From Calothrix sp. NIES-2100 (GTDB taxonomy: Bacteria > Cyanobacteriota > Cyanobacteriia > Cyanobacteriales > Nostocaceae): a stretch of DNA of 64,000 nucleotides. Below, one piece after another: positions 42,888 through 51,048 of this stretch. The DNA is taken from positions 1,496,238-1,560,237 of the forward strand of contig NZ_AP018178.1 of the NCBI RefSeq assembly GCF_002368195.1, written 5' to 3'. Position 1 is the stretch's first letter, and each line of letters begins with the position of its first letter. The position numbers were made by a program, and so were the translations under genes. The notes below the pieces were generated by a model, which was given only the letters and a program-made list of their open reading frames with translations, did not search any database and was not told where the DNA came from.

Positions 42888-42956
42888 CCTGTCCGGGTCA
42901 AAAGACACTACCCTTTTAAGGTAGCCCATTTAACTTTATTCAAAACTCTGTGATGT
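42888..42956 (+). other. Possible tRNA-Lys-like remnant
   Basis: A perfect five-bp stem CTACC / GGTAG encloses the seven-base loop CTTTTAA, which would carry the Lys anticodon TTT. A short GTC / GAC D-stem with a GGGT-containing loop precedes it. T and acceptor arms are not convincing. It may be the third member of a decayed tRNA cluster. Confidence 0.3.
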
Positions 42957-43324
42957 AGGTGCTTACTACTAGACATTACCTAGTGATGTCTGTAGTAACA
43001 GTAAAGAAGCTAGCGCAAATGCATGACTCCCTAACTTGAGTATGTCCCTTCGGTTGACAAATCCAAATTGCTGGAATTGTCAAAGCGAACGGCATATTTG
43101 AGTGCTATTTTCTGTTTCTGGATTACCCAAGGGTAGTTTAGGAAAAAGTAGCAATCTTAATCCAGTTTTGGAGATGTATTTGTCCGCAACTGAACTGTAA
43201 ACACCTACATTTGCAGAGTTTAAAAATATATTGTAGTATATGTATTATATGTGTAGTAAAAGTCTATTAACTTCTTTAGTAATAAATCCCTTCTGCCCTC
43301 TGCCTTTATTGATAAATTTCTCCT
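42957..43324. other. Gap with no supported feature
   Basis: About 370 bp between the tRNA remnants and the YdeI gene. AT-rich with a TATATGTATTATATG stretch near 43240; no gene or clear repeat seen. Confidence 0.4.
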
Positions 43325-43906
43325 ATGCCAAACTTCGATAACCAACTAGAAACCTTTCATGCCCCAAATCGCCAAGCATGGCGGGAATGGTTAGAGAAAA
43401 ATCACCATAATTCTATTGGTGTATGGCTTATTTATTACAAAGTAAAAAGTGGTCAGCCAAGTATTAGATATAGTGAAGCAGTCAAAGAAGCTTTATGTTT
43501 TGGTTGGATTGACAGTAAAGTTAACTCCTTAGATGAAAATCGTTATATGCAAATATTTACTCCGCGCAAACCGAAAAGCGTTTGGTCAAAGTTAAATAAG
43601 CAGTATATCGAAGAACTTATTGAACAAGGTTTGATGACTGAGGCTGGGTTGAAAAAAATTACAACCGCAAAGCAAAATGGTTCCTGGACTGCATTAGATG
43701 CCATAGAAGCATTAATAGTTCCTGATGATTTACAGCAAGCATTAGCTGCAAATGAAATAGCCAATCAATATTTTCAGGCATTCAGCAATTCCGTCAAAAA
43801 GAATATCCTCTTTTGGATTGAAAGCGCTAAACGTCCAGAGACAAGGTTAAAGAGAATTGAGCAAACTATAATTTCAGCAGCACAGAATAAAAATCCTAGG
43901 GTGTAA
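43325..43906 (+). CDS. YdeI/OmpD-associated family protein
   Basis: A 193-residue protein of the YdeI/OmdA family (sometimes annotated bacteriocin-protection protein). Family marks are REWLEKNHHNSIGVWLIYYK, then SYxEAVKEALCFGWIDSK-type text, FTPRKPKSVWSKLNK, and the C-terminal helix with ILFWIESAKRPETRLKRI. Biochemical role unknown. Its TAA is directly followed by the ATG of the SPFH gene, so the two are translationally coupled. Confidence 0.87.
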   Translation: MPNFDNQLETFHAPNRQAWREWLEKNHHNSIGVWLIYYKVKSGQPSIRYSEAVKEALCFGWIDSKVNSLDENRYMQIFTPRKPKSVWSKLNKQYIEELIEQGLMTEAGLKKITTAKQNGSWTALDAIEALIVPDDLQQALAANEIANQYFQAFSNSVKKNILFWIESAKRPETRLKRIEQTIISAAQNKNPRV

Positions 43907-45493
43907 ATGTTTTTATTAAACTTTCTACGTCGGCTAAAACTACCTAAATTATCTATGAAAATTTCTTTTTGGAAAACTTTCTATATCAAACCTAACGAAA
44001 TTGGCATTTTATACCACCGCAGTGATTTTAAAAAAATCTTGCAGCCTGGAACTTATACTTATTTTGGTTGGCATTGGCAAGTAACAACCTTTGACTTGAA
44101 CCAACCAGAAGCTAAGATTGAGAACTTGGAACTGTTGCTGCAAAATCACAGTTCAGAGTTACAACAATACTTAATAGTTGTCCGCACAGGATTTAATCAA
44201 GCTGCTTTAGTGCGCTTGGGTCAAACTTGGATTAGTGTTGCACCAAATCAATTACGCGCTTTTTGGCGTGGTTTTATTGAGGTAGAAACTCATTTGTTCA
44301 ACTTAGAAGAAAGCTTGGAATTACCTGCTGAATTTGTACAGCAAATCTGGAAAATTGCTTTAAATGGGATTACGAAGTTTCAAATTTCTGAGTATCAAAT
44401 TGGCTTGCTGTACGTGCAAGGTAACTTTGTGCGACCATTAGAACCAGGTGAGTACACTTTTTGGTCTGTGAATCGAGATGTATCTCTCCAGATTCTCAGC
44501 CGGATTGTTCCCAATCCCAACTTTCCCTTGGAAGATGTGTTAATTGAGAAACATCCGGAATTTGTATCAGATTATTGTACAGTAGTACAATTACAGAATC
44601 AGCAAGTAGCAATTGTCCGCTATCAAAGTAAAGTCATTTCCATCCTAGCGCCATGTAGTCGTAAGCTGTTTTGGCAAGGTGTTGAGGTAGAGGTGATTGA
44701 CATTAGTAATGATGCTAAATTGCCATCTCGTTTAATTGCAGAGTTAGTTTCCGGCTTACCTGAAGCTTTGACTCTCAGTCGCAGCAGTCTGCATATTTGC
44801 GAAGTACCAACACAACATATTGGCTTGCTGTACGTTAATCAAGAATTTCAAACACAACTCCAACCAGGAAAACATGCATGGTGGGTGTTTGGACGTTCTT
44901 TGCAAACGGAAGTATTTGATTTGCGTCAGCAAGCTCTGGAAGTATCTGGTCAAGATATCCTTTCTAAAGATAAAGTACCTTTGCGCTTGAACTTAACTGC
45001 TGGCTTCCGTATCCTCGACCCCTTGAGAGCCAAAAATAGTTTATCGGATATTGCTGGCTACTTGTACAAAGAGTTACAGTTTGCTTTGCGTGGTGCAGTT
45101 GGGGAAAGAACTCTAGATGCGTTACTGGAGGATAAAGGCGCGATTGATAGAAGTATCTCTGAATACATTCGCCAAAAAACCGCAGACTATGGAATTGAAG
45201 TAGATTCGGTTGGGGTGAAAGATATTATTCTCCCCGGTGAAATTAAAACTATTTTGAGCAAAGTAGTGGAAGCGGAAAAAGCAGCCCAAGCGAACGTAGT
45301 CCGGCGTCGTGAAGAAACTGCTGCAACTCGCAGTATGTTAAATACAGCTAAGGTGATGGAGGATAACCCCGTTGCATTGCGTTTGAAGGAGTTGGAAGTA
45401 TTGGAGCGAATTGCTGAGAAGATTGAGAAAATTCAAGTTAATGGTAGTTTGGATAGCATTCTTACGGATTTAATTCGGATCAATCGTGAGTAG
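43907..45493 (+). CDS. SPFH/slipin-like protein with three N-terminal repeats
   Basis: A 528-residue protein with a C-terminal SPFH (band 7) domain from about residue 300 (FDLRQQALEVSGQDILSKD, then VPLRLNLTAGFRILDP, ELQFALRGAVGERTLDALL, GIEVDSVGVKDIILPGEI) and a coiled-coil end. The domain's lead-in motif, IGLLYVxxxFxxxLxPGxxxxW, is present three times, near residues 27, 160 and 300, so two extra copies of the leading segment were added at the front. Unlike most slipins there is no clear membrane helix. SPFH proteins form membrane-associated rings or scaffolds; the extra repeats are unusual. Stop-start contact with the YdeI gene implies an operon. Confidence 0.82.
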   Translation: MFLLNFLRRLKLPKLSMKISFWKTFYIKPNEIGILYHRSDFKKILQPGTYTYFGWHWQVTTFDLNQPEAKIENLELLLQNHSSELQQYLIVVRTGFNQAALVRLGQTWISVAPNQLRAFWRGFIEVETHLFNLEESLELPAEFVQQIWKIALNGITKFQISEYQIGLLYVQGNFVRPLEPGEYTFWSVNRDVSLQILSRIVPNPNFPLEDVLIEKHPEFVSDYCTVVQLQNQQVAIVRYQSKVISILAPCSRKLFWQGVEVEVIDISNDAKLPSRLIAELVSGLPEALTLSRSSLHICEVPTQHIGLLYVNQEFQTQLQPGKHAWWVFGRSLQTEVFDLRQQALEVSGQDILSKDKVPLRLNLTAGFRILDPLRAKNSLSDIAGYLYKELQFALRGAVGERTLDALLEDKGAIDRSISEYIRQKTADYGIEVDSVGVKDIILPGEIKTILSKVVEAEKAAQANVVRRREETAATRSMLNTAKVMEDNPVALRLKELEVLERIAEKIEKIQVNGSLDSILTDLIRINRE

Positions 45494-45525
45494 AGTTCGA
45501 TAGAAAATAAGAACCCCTCTCCAAA

Positions 45526-45548
45526 CCTCTCCCCGCAACGGGGAGAGG
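45526..45548 (+). terminator. Likely terminator of the YdeI-SPFH operon
   Basis: Perfect 10-bp stem CCTCTCCCCG / CGGGGAGAGG with a CAA loop, 33 bp after the SPFH stop. Only a weak T stretch follows. Confidence 0.5.
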
Positions 45549-45612
45549 CTTAAATACAATTATTAAACCGCGTTAGGTACAGAAATCTGAACTTACAGCG
45601 TCTTGCAGGTAG

Positions 45613-45633
45613 GGGCACAACAATGTTGTGCCC
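45613..45633. repeat. Palindrome GGGCACAACA / TGTTGTGCCC
   Basis: Near-perfect palindrome between the convergent SPFH and sfsA genes. It is related to the hairpin at 12638-12663, and both are followed by ATTATCTGT, so this is a dispersed repeat. An imperfect relative (GGGCATGGCA / TGCCGTGCCC) is near 16360-16380. Confidence 0.6.
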
Positions 45634-45679
45634 TGATAATTATCTGTACTTCACTGCTTTGCAATTTGCTGTATTCAGG

Positions 45680-46402
45680 TCAGATTTTGAGTTTTGCTAA
45701 ACCTAAATAACGTATCCCTTCTGGAGAGACATCAAAACGACAGGGTAATACTTCTACACCAAGAGCGATCGCATCCCGCAATAACTTACCATATATCGGG
45801 TCTGTGCGATCGCCAGGGGCAAACTCTGTACAATCACCCCGATTAATAAAATACAGCATGACTGCACGGCTTTGGGGTAATAGCGCCATCAGTTCTCGTA
45901 AGTGCTTTTGTCCCCTTGTGGTTTCTGTGTCGGGAAACAGTGCTAAATTACCTTCAGCCAAGGTTGTATTTTTCACTTCTAAATAAATTGGGCGTTCCTC
46001 ATCACTTCCTGTCAAGAAAAAATCCACGCGACTTTTTTTGTCTTGACCATAAACTACTTCGCCCTTAATCTGGCTATATTCACCCAACTCTGGGAATAAA
46101 TATCTTGCCAAAGCTAACTTTACTATCTGATTTGGCAAAGCAGTATTCACACCTACCCAAGTAGGGTAATTATCATCCACCTGAATCAATTCTAAAGTGT
46201 AAGCTAGTTTGCGGTTAAGATTAGCACTTTTAGATAGCTGCACTGCACTACCAAGAGTCGATACCCCAGTCATCGGCCCTGTGTTGGGACAGTGTGCTGT
46301 CACTATTTCCCCATTCGTCAGTTGCACATCAGCAAAAAAGCGCTTGTAGCGCTTGAGTAGAATCCCAGGATATAAAGTTGGGTAGCGATAAAGCCAATCC
46401 AT
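45680..46402 (-). CDS. sfsA: DNA/RNA nuclease SfsA (sugar fermentation stimulation protein)
   Basis: A 240-residue, full-length SfsA: LLKRYKRFFADVQL near the start, AHCPNTGPMTGVSTLGS, the nuclease-fold signature RVDFFLT with IYLEVKNTTL, and TTRGQKHLRELMALL. The D...ExK residues fit the PD-(D/E)XK fold. Often called a regulator of maltose metabolism in enterobacteria; in cyanobacteria its role is unknown. Start ATG 46402. Confidence 0.93.
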   Translation of the reverse strand: MDWLYRYPTLYPGILLKRYKRFFADVQLTNGEIVTAHCPNTGPMTGVSTLGSAVQLSKSANLNRKLAYTLELIQVDDNYPTWVGVNTALPNQIVKLALARYLFPELGEYSQIKGEVVYGQDKKSRVDFFLTGSDEERPIYLEVKNTTLAEGNLALFPDTETTRGQKHLRELMALLPQSRAVMLYFINRGDCTEFAPGDRTDPIYGKLLRDAIALGVEVLPCRFDVSPEGIRYLGLAKLKI

Positions 46403-46592
46403 AATTTTGACACTCTCCTCTACGAAAGCAAGGAGATGATTGAGAGCTAAACAAGTTTAACTCTAAAGGATTACCATTTTTACTTTCTGATTTCAATTCT
46501 AGAAACCCTACCCTCTTTATCATAGTTTGGTCTTTTATGTAGTTATTTTTACGACAAGTTAATAAAAAGTAGCATAGAATAGATCTTATCAG

Positions 46593-46619
46593 CCTCCTAA
46601 AAGAAAAAAAGTTAGGAGG
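46593..46619 (+). promoter_or_regulatory. Leader stem-loop upstream of the dioxygenase gene
   Basis: CCTCCTAA (46593-46600) pairs perfectly with TTAGGAGG (46612-46619) across an A-rich 11-base loop. The right arm contains AGGAGG, but the next start codon in use is 28 bp away (46647), too far for normal initiation. It may be a transcript-leader structure or attenuator; the function is not shown. Confidence 0.35.
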
Positions 46620-46646
46620 ATTGCAATCTGCAAGTAGGTAAATCCT

Positions 46647-47315
46647 ATGCAAACAGTCCGGGGAATAACGGAATTAGAATATGCCTTTCTGTTTACCCTT
46701 AGAAAGGTAAATTCCATCAAATTAGAAGGGTTTAAACAATTTTTTAATGATATGCCTGTTGATCCTTACATCAAAGGCAATTATCGTTCTCGCAGATTAT
46801 CTCGTTTTACCGTTAATGGGAATGAGTTGATTAAACTACCTCATGGTTATTTCTACCAAAGCAAAGATTACAATCCATTGTTGGGAGATATTAAAAGAGA
46901 GTTTGCAGAATTAGATAGTGCACTCATAGAACTTGATATATTTAAAAACCTTATCTTCGCATTTACTGATTCTTGTAAACTTCATCCAGAGGCAGAAATA
47001 GGAGTTCATCAAATTAGGATTAGCTGTTCGCCTGATAATTTGGGTAATCCTGCGCCGGAAGGTATCCATAGAGATGGTACAGATTTTATCGGTATTTTCT
47101 CTGTTGATAGAGACAATATTCAAGGCGGTGAAACACATTTGTATACAGCCAACCAGGAAGAACCAATTTTTAGTAAAGTTCTAAATCCTGGAGAACTTTT
47201 GTTGGTCAACGACCATGAATTTTTGCACTTTACGACTCCGATTAAACCAGGAAATAACACTCCAGGAACAAGGGATGTTTTTGTGCTAACTTCTCCAAGT
47301 TTGCTTTCTGATTAA
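46647..47315 (+). CDS. 2-oxoglutarate/Fe(II)-dependent amino-acid dioxygenase (BsmA/IDO family)
   Basis: A 222-residue protein of the 2OG-Fe dioxygenase family that includes L-isoleucine and L-leucine hydroxylases; a Nostoc leucine 5-hydroxylase belongs to this family. The iron ligands are His141 and Asp143 in GIHRDGTDF and a distal His near 190-194 (NDHEFLH), and Arg209 in TRDVFVLTSP would bind 2-oxoglutarate. It probably hydroxylates a free aliphatic amino acid or oxidises methionine. The downstream gene is a 2-oxoacid decarboxylase, and a fragment duplicating this gene's 3' end lies beyond that. Confidence 0.83.
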   Translation: MQTVRGITELEYAFLFTLRKVNSIKLEGFKQFFNDMPVDPYIKGNYRSRRLSRFTVNGNELIKLPHGYFYQSKDYNPLLGDIKREFAELDSALIELDIFKNLIFAFTDSCKLHPEAEIGVHQIRISCSPDNLGNPAPEGIHRDGTDFIGIFSVDRDNIQGGETHLYTANQEEPIFSKVLNPGELLLVNDHEFLHFTTPIKPGNNTPGTRDVFVLTSPSLLSD

Positions 47316-47676
47316 TACTATTTAGAAATAGAAAAACAGAGCAAATTGAAATATTTTAAAATCTCCAAGATATGGGGAATTGAATCTAGTCATTTCCCCA
47401 GCTTTTTTTATTTGCGATGGGAAATCATTAAGTCAGTAGGCGCGATTAAACCGAACTATGTAAAGTTTTATATGGTGAAAGGGAAAAGGGCCTTGCTCTG
47501 CATTGATTATCGGTCATCAAATTTTCGCAACTCATCATGTTCAACACCGCCTATTAACAAGGCAATATAATTGACGTAGGCATTACTGACCATTATTTCT
47601 CAGGATGCTTTGCTGAATGGCATTAAGTTAAAGTGAAATTGGCGAAACGCTGACAATCTCAAGGTGTTCGCTTTAT
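47316..47676. other. Gap between dioxygenase and decarboxylase genes
   Basis: About 360 bp. A short frame at 47346-47570 lacks any recognisable family. No terminator was identified. The region presumably holds the promoter of the decarboxylase gene. Confidence 0.4.
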
Positions 47677-47712
47677 CTTGGTGTCAGTTCTGGTGAGTAT
47701 AGTGACACCAAG
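47677..47712 (+). promoter_or_regulatory. Perfect inverted repeat just upstream of the decarboxylase start
   Basis: CTTGGTGTCA at 47677-47686 and TGACACCAAG at 47703-47712 form a perfect 10-bp inverted repeat with a 16-bp spacer. The right arm ends in the ribosome binding site AAGGAAGG (47710-47717) of the decarboxylase gene. It could be an operator for a dimeric repressor or, in RNA, a hairpin that covers the ribosome binding site. Confidence 0.6.
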
Positions 47713-47725
47713 GAAGGATTATTGT

Positions 47726-49366
47726 ATGGAAATTGCAAATTCCATTGGAACATATTTAATTCAACGGCTTTATGAACACGGTGTTCACCATGTATTTGGT
47801 GTACCAGGGGATTTTGTTCTTGGATTTAACAAACTTCTAGAAAATAGCTCGATTCAGTTCATAAATACGTGCGATGAACAAGGAGCAGGTTTTGCAGCAG
47901 ACGCTTATGCTCGGTTAAAAGGATTGGGTGCCGTTTGTATTACATATTCGGTTGGAGGGTTGAAGGTTACTAATACTACAGCACAAGCCTTTGCTGAGAA
48001 ATCTCCCGTTGTGATTATCAGCGGTTCACCTGGTACAAATGAGCGAATCAAAAATCCACTGCTGCATCATAAAGTGCGTGACTTTGATACTCAGTATAAA
48101 ATTTTTCAGGAACTCACCGTAGCTTCCACTGTGCTGAATAACCCCGACACGGCTTGTCAGGAAATTGATCGCGTTCTGGCTGCTGCCCTGCGGTATAAGC
48201 GCCCAGTTTACATCGAGATCCCCCGCGATTTGGTCAACAAACCTGTTAATCCCAACTATCAGCGAATCAGTCAGCCAGATATTAGTAATCCTGATACCTT
48301 GGCAGAAGCTCTTGCAGAAGCTGTGAGCCTGATCGATGCCGCTCGTCAACCCGTTATACTGGCTGGCGTTGAAATGCATCGATTTGGGTTGCAGGAAGCT
48401 TTGCTAAAGCTAGTTGAAAAAACGAATATTCCGGTAGCGGAAACCATTCTGGGTAAATCGGTAATGAGCGAAATGCACCCCAACAAAATTGGAATTTATG
48501 CAGGTGCGATAGGAAATGAATTTGCACGTCAGTATGTGGAGTCTAGCGATTGCCTGATCTTGTTGGGTGCATTCCTATCTGATTTCAATCTGGGTGTGTT
48601 TACAGCTCACCTCAATCCGAAAAATTCAATTTATGTGACTAGTGAAAAAACATCGATTCAGCTCCACAATTATGAAGATATTCGGTTACAAGATTTTGTC
48701 CAAGGGTTAATCGAAGCAAACATTCAACGTCGAGAACCAAATCTCCCACAAACTTTCAAGCCGCCTACATCCTACTCTCCTGTTCCACATCAGCCGATCG
48801 CGATCGCTAGATTATTTGAGCGGTTGAACTCCTTCTTAGGCAACGACATGATTGTGATTGCCGATGTGGGAGATGCTTTATTTGCAGGCTTAGATTTATT
48901 TGTTCACGATAAAAGCCGATTTGTATCATCTGCCTATTATGCCTCTCTAGGATTTGCCGTTCCTGCTGGCTTGGGTGCTCAGTTTGTCGATCCTCACGTT
49001 CGCCCATTAGTTTTGGTTGGCGATGGCGCATTCCAAATGACGGGAATGGAATTGTCTACAATCGCTCGCTATGGATTGAATCCAATTGTCATCGTACTCA
49101 ACAATCGTGGATATGGTACAGAACGTCCGATGTTAGATGGCGCATTCAATGATGTGTTGCTCTGGCAATACAGTCGAATTCCAGAGGTTTTGGGTGTAGG
49201 GCGCGGGTTTAATGTTCACACGGAAGATGAGTTAGAAGTTGCATTAGTTGAAAGTCGAGCACATACTGACAGCTTCTGCATTCTGGATGTTCATTTAGAT
49301 CCACACGATCAATCGCCTGCTCTGAAGCGGTTAACCGATACATTAGGAAAACGAGTCAAAGCTTAA
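47726..49366 (+). CDS. Thiamine-diphosphate-dependent 2-oxoacid decarboxylase (pyruvate/indolepyruvate decarboxylase family)
   Basis: A 546-residue ThDP enzyme related to pyruvate, indolepyruvate and branched-chain 2-oxoacid decarboxylases. The catalytic glutamate is in FINTCDEQGAGFAADAYARL (about residue 50), HH in PLLHHKVRDF is the active-site histidine pair, and the ThDP/Mg motif runs from GDGAFQMTGMELS to NNRGYGTE. Decarboxylases of this type make aldehydes from 2-oxoacids, including those of branched-chain or aromatic amino acids. ATG 47726 is chosen over 47678 because AAGGAAGG stands 8 bp before it. Pairing with the amino-acid dioxygenase suggests amino-acid-derived metabolites, by inference. 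Confidence 0.87.
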   Translation: MEIANSIGTYLIQRLYEHGVHHVFGVPGDFVLGFNKLLENSSIQFINTCDEQGAGFAADAYARLKGLGAVCITYSVGGLKVTNTTAQAFAEKSPVVIISGSPGTNERIKNPLLHHKVRDFDTQYKIFQELTVASTVLNNPDTACQEIDRVLAAALRYKRPVYIEIPRDLVNKPVNPNYQRISQPDISNPDTLAEALAEAVSLIDAARQPVILAGVEMHRFGLQEALLKLVEKTNIPVAETILGKSVMSEMHPNKIGIYAGAIGNEFARQYVESSDCLILLGAFLSDFNLGVFTAHLNPKNSIYVTSEKTSIQLHNYEDIRLQDFVQGLIEANIQRREPNLPQTFKPPTSYSPVPHQPIAIARLFERLNSFLGNDMIVIADVGDALFAGLDLFVHDKSRFVSSAYYASLGFAVPAGLGAQFVDPHVRPLVLVGDGAFQMTGMELSTIARYGLNPIVIVLNNRGYGTERPMLDGAFNDVLLWQYSRIPEVLGVGRGFNVHTEDELEVALVESRAHTDSFCILDVHLDPHDQSPALKRLTDTLGKRVKA

Positions 49367-49393
49367 CTCTCTTTTAACCAGAGATTGAGGCTT

Positions 49394-49480
49394 AAGAAGG
49401 GATGTTTTTGTGCTGACTTCTCCAACAAGGAGTTTTTTAAGAGGTAGAAAAATAAAAATGATCCTGCAAGTGTGCAACGC
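49394..49480 (+). pseudogene. Remnant of a second copy of the dioxygenase 3' end
   Basis: Bases 49397-49424 match 47271-47298 in the dioxygenase gene at 27 of 28 positions and read the same residues RDVFVLTSP. The similarity then fades. It is a leftover of a duplication: the decarboxylase gene now lies between a complete dioxygenase gene and this tail fragment. Confidence 0.7.
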
Positions 49481-49746
49481 CTGATATCGTGTCTGGTTAA
49501 AGACTTCTCATTAAGGCAGCAGGGGGCAAGGGTTTTTGGGTTTTCTGCATAGATTCGGGAATTCTAACTAATAGACATCTCCGAAAATGAATGTGAAAGC
49601 CTTGTGTATTCAGGGTCAATACCCCATTTCTGGAGAAGTCTAATTAGCCGGACTTGATATGACGCTTAGTTAGTTCAATGTGATTAACATAGGAAATGAG
49701 CTAGAGTCACGGTGAATACTTACTATAGTCATAACTAATAAAAGCC

Positions 49747-51015
49747 ATGAGTGACGAATTCTATAATCGAGGATTGGAAAGAGCTAAGCAAAAAGACTAT
49801 GCTGGAGCGATCGCGGAATTTAATCGTGCTTTACAGGTGACACCTTACTTTCCAGAAGCTTACTTTCAAAGGGGGTTGGCATATTATGACTCAGGGGAAA
49901 TTCTGCAAGCTGTGTCCGATTACACCGAAGCGCTGAAGCTGAATCCGGAGAGTGTAGAAGCATACTACTCCCGCGCCTTGGCTAGGGTGGCGTTGAAAAA
50001 TCTGGACGGTGCGTTGTCAGATGTTGAATGTGCGATTCGCCATAATTATAATTATGCCGCAGCTTATAGCCTGCGGGGGATGGTGCGACGCAAACAAGGG
50101 TATATTCATGATGCGATCGCTAATTTTAAACAAGCAGCCCAATTATATCTAGCGCAAAAGGATACAGAAAATTGTCGTCTGTGTTTAGAAAGGATTAAAC
50201 AGCTACAACCACCAGAAAAACCAGCGGTTCAGCAATCTAATTCTCCCAGTGTCACCATCACATCCGAGAAGGAATATTTTACGCAACTATTAGATAAGGC
50301 AGAACAGGGAGACACCAAGGAAGCCATTGAAGATTTAAACTGGGTGTTACAAGCCGATCCGCAAGATGCACAAGCTTATTGCTGTCGGGGGGTGGTGCGT
50401 TGCAAAATGGGTAACTATCAAGGTGCGATCGCTGATTTTAATCAAGCTATTAAATTAAATCTTCAAGATGCAATTGTCTATCGTAACCGAGGTAAAGCCC
50501 GTTGCTTATTGGGCGATTATCAAGGTGCGATCGCTGATTTTAACTCTGCACTGCAAATTCAACCCGAAGATGCTTTAGTCTATGTTGCCAGAGGTAATGC
50601 TTATCGCGCTATGAGTAATTATCTCGCGGCAATTGCTGACTATTCCCAAGCAATACAAATTAATTCTGAAGATGCCCAAGCTTATTATAATCGGGGTATT
50701 GCCCATACTCATTTAGAAGAAATGCAACAGGCTATCGCAGATTATCAAAAAGCTGCCAGTATTTTTCTGGAAAAAGAAGATTGGGATAATTATCAACTAG
50801 TTTTAAATAGCCTGAATAAAATTCATAAGTCTTTACCCGAAACCAGAAACCACAAATATAATCTTCTCCGTCAGCGATTGTTGCGCATGGTGGGTGGACA
50901 ATGGGAAATTGCCCAAAGATTAATTCAGCAAAAGAAAGAATACTATCCCCAAATGCCAGAAGAGTGGTATATACAAAAAGTGATTGCAGAATTAGAACGC
51001 GATCGCGGAATTTAA
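49747..51015 (+). CDS. TPR repeat protein
   Basis: A 422-residue protein with about eight or nine tetratricopeptide repeats in two blocks (about residues 1-145 and 185-355), for example YNRGLERAKQKDYAGAIAEF and GNYQGAIADFNQAIKLN. A Pro/Ser linker of about 20 residues lies between the blocks. No membrane segment, signal peptide or catalytic domain is seen. It is likely a protein-protein adaptor. It starts at ATG 49747. The peptidase gene follows 33 bp later and may be cotranscribed. Confidence 0.88.
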   Translation: MSDEFYNRGLERAKQKDYAGAIAEFNRALQVTPYFPEAYFQRGLAYYDSGEILQAVSDYTEALKLNPESVEAYYSRALARVALKNLDGALSDVECAIRHNYNYAAAYSLRGMVRRKQGYIHDAIANFKQAAQLYLAQKDTENCRLCLERIKQLQPPEKPAVQQSNSPSVTITSEKEYFTQLLDKAEQGDTKEAIEDLNWVLQADPQDAQAYCCRGVVRCKMGNYQGAIADFNQAIKLNLQDAIVYRNRGKARCLLGDYQGAIADFNSALQIQPEDALVYVARGNAYRAMSNYLAAIADYSQAIQINSEDAQAYYNRGIAHTHLEEMQQAIADYQKAASIFLEKEDWDNYQLVLNSLNKIHKSLPETRNHKYNLLRQRLLRMVGGQWEIAQRLIQQKKEYYPQMPEEWYIQKVIAELERDRGI

Positions 51016-51048
51016 GCAAATTAATTCAAAATCTGCCATAATAGGCAA

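Noticed and set aside
47346..47570. 74-codon ORF between the dioxygenase and decarboxylase genes
   Set aside because: No ribosome binding site, no family resemblance, and a composition not typical of coding sequence in this window.
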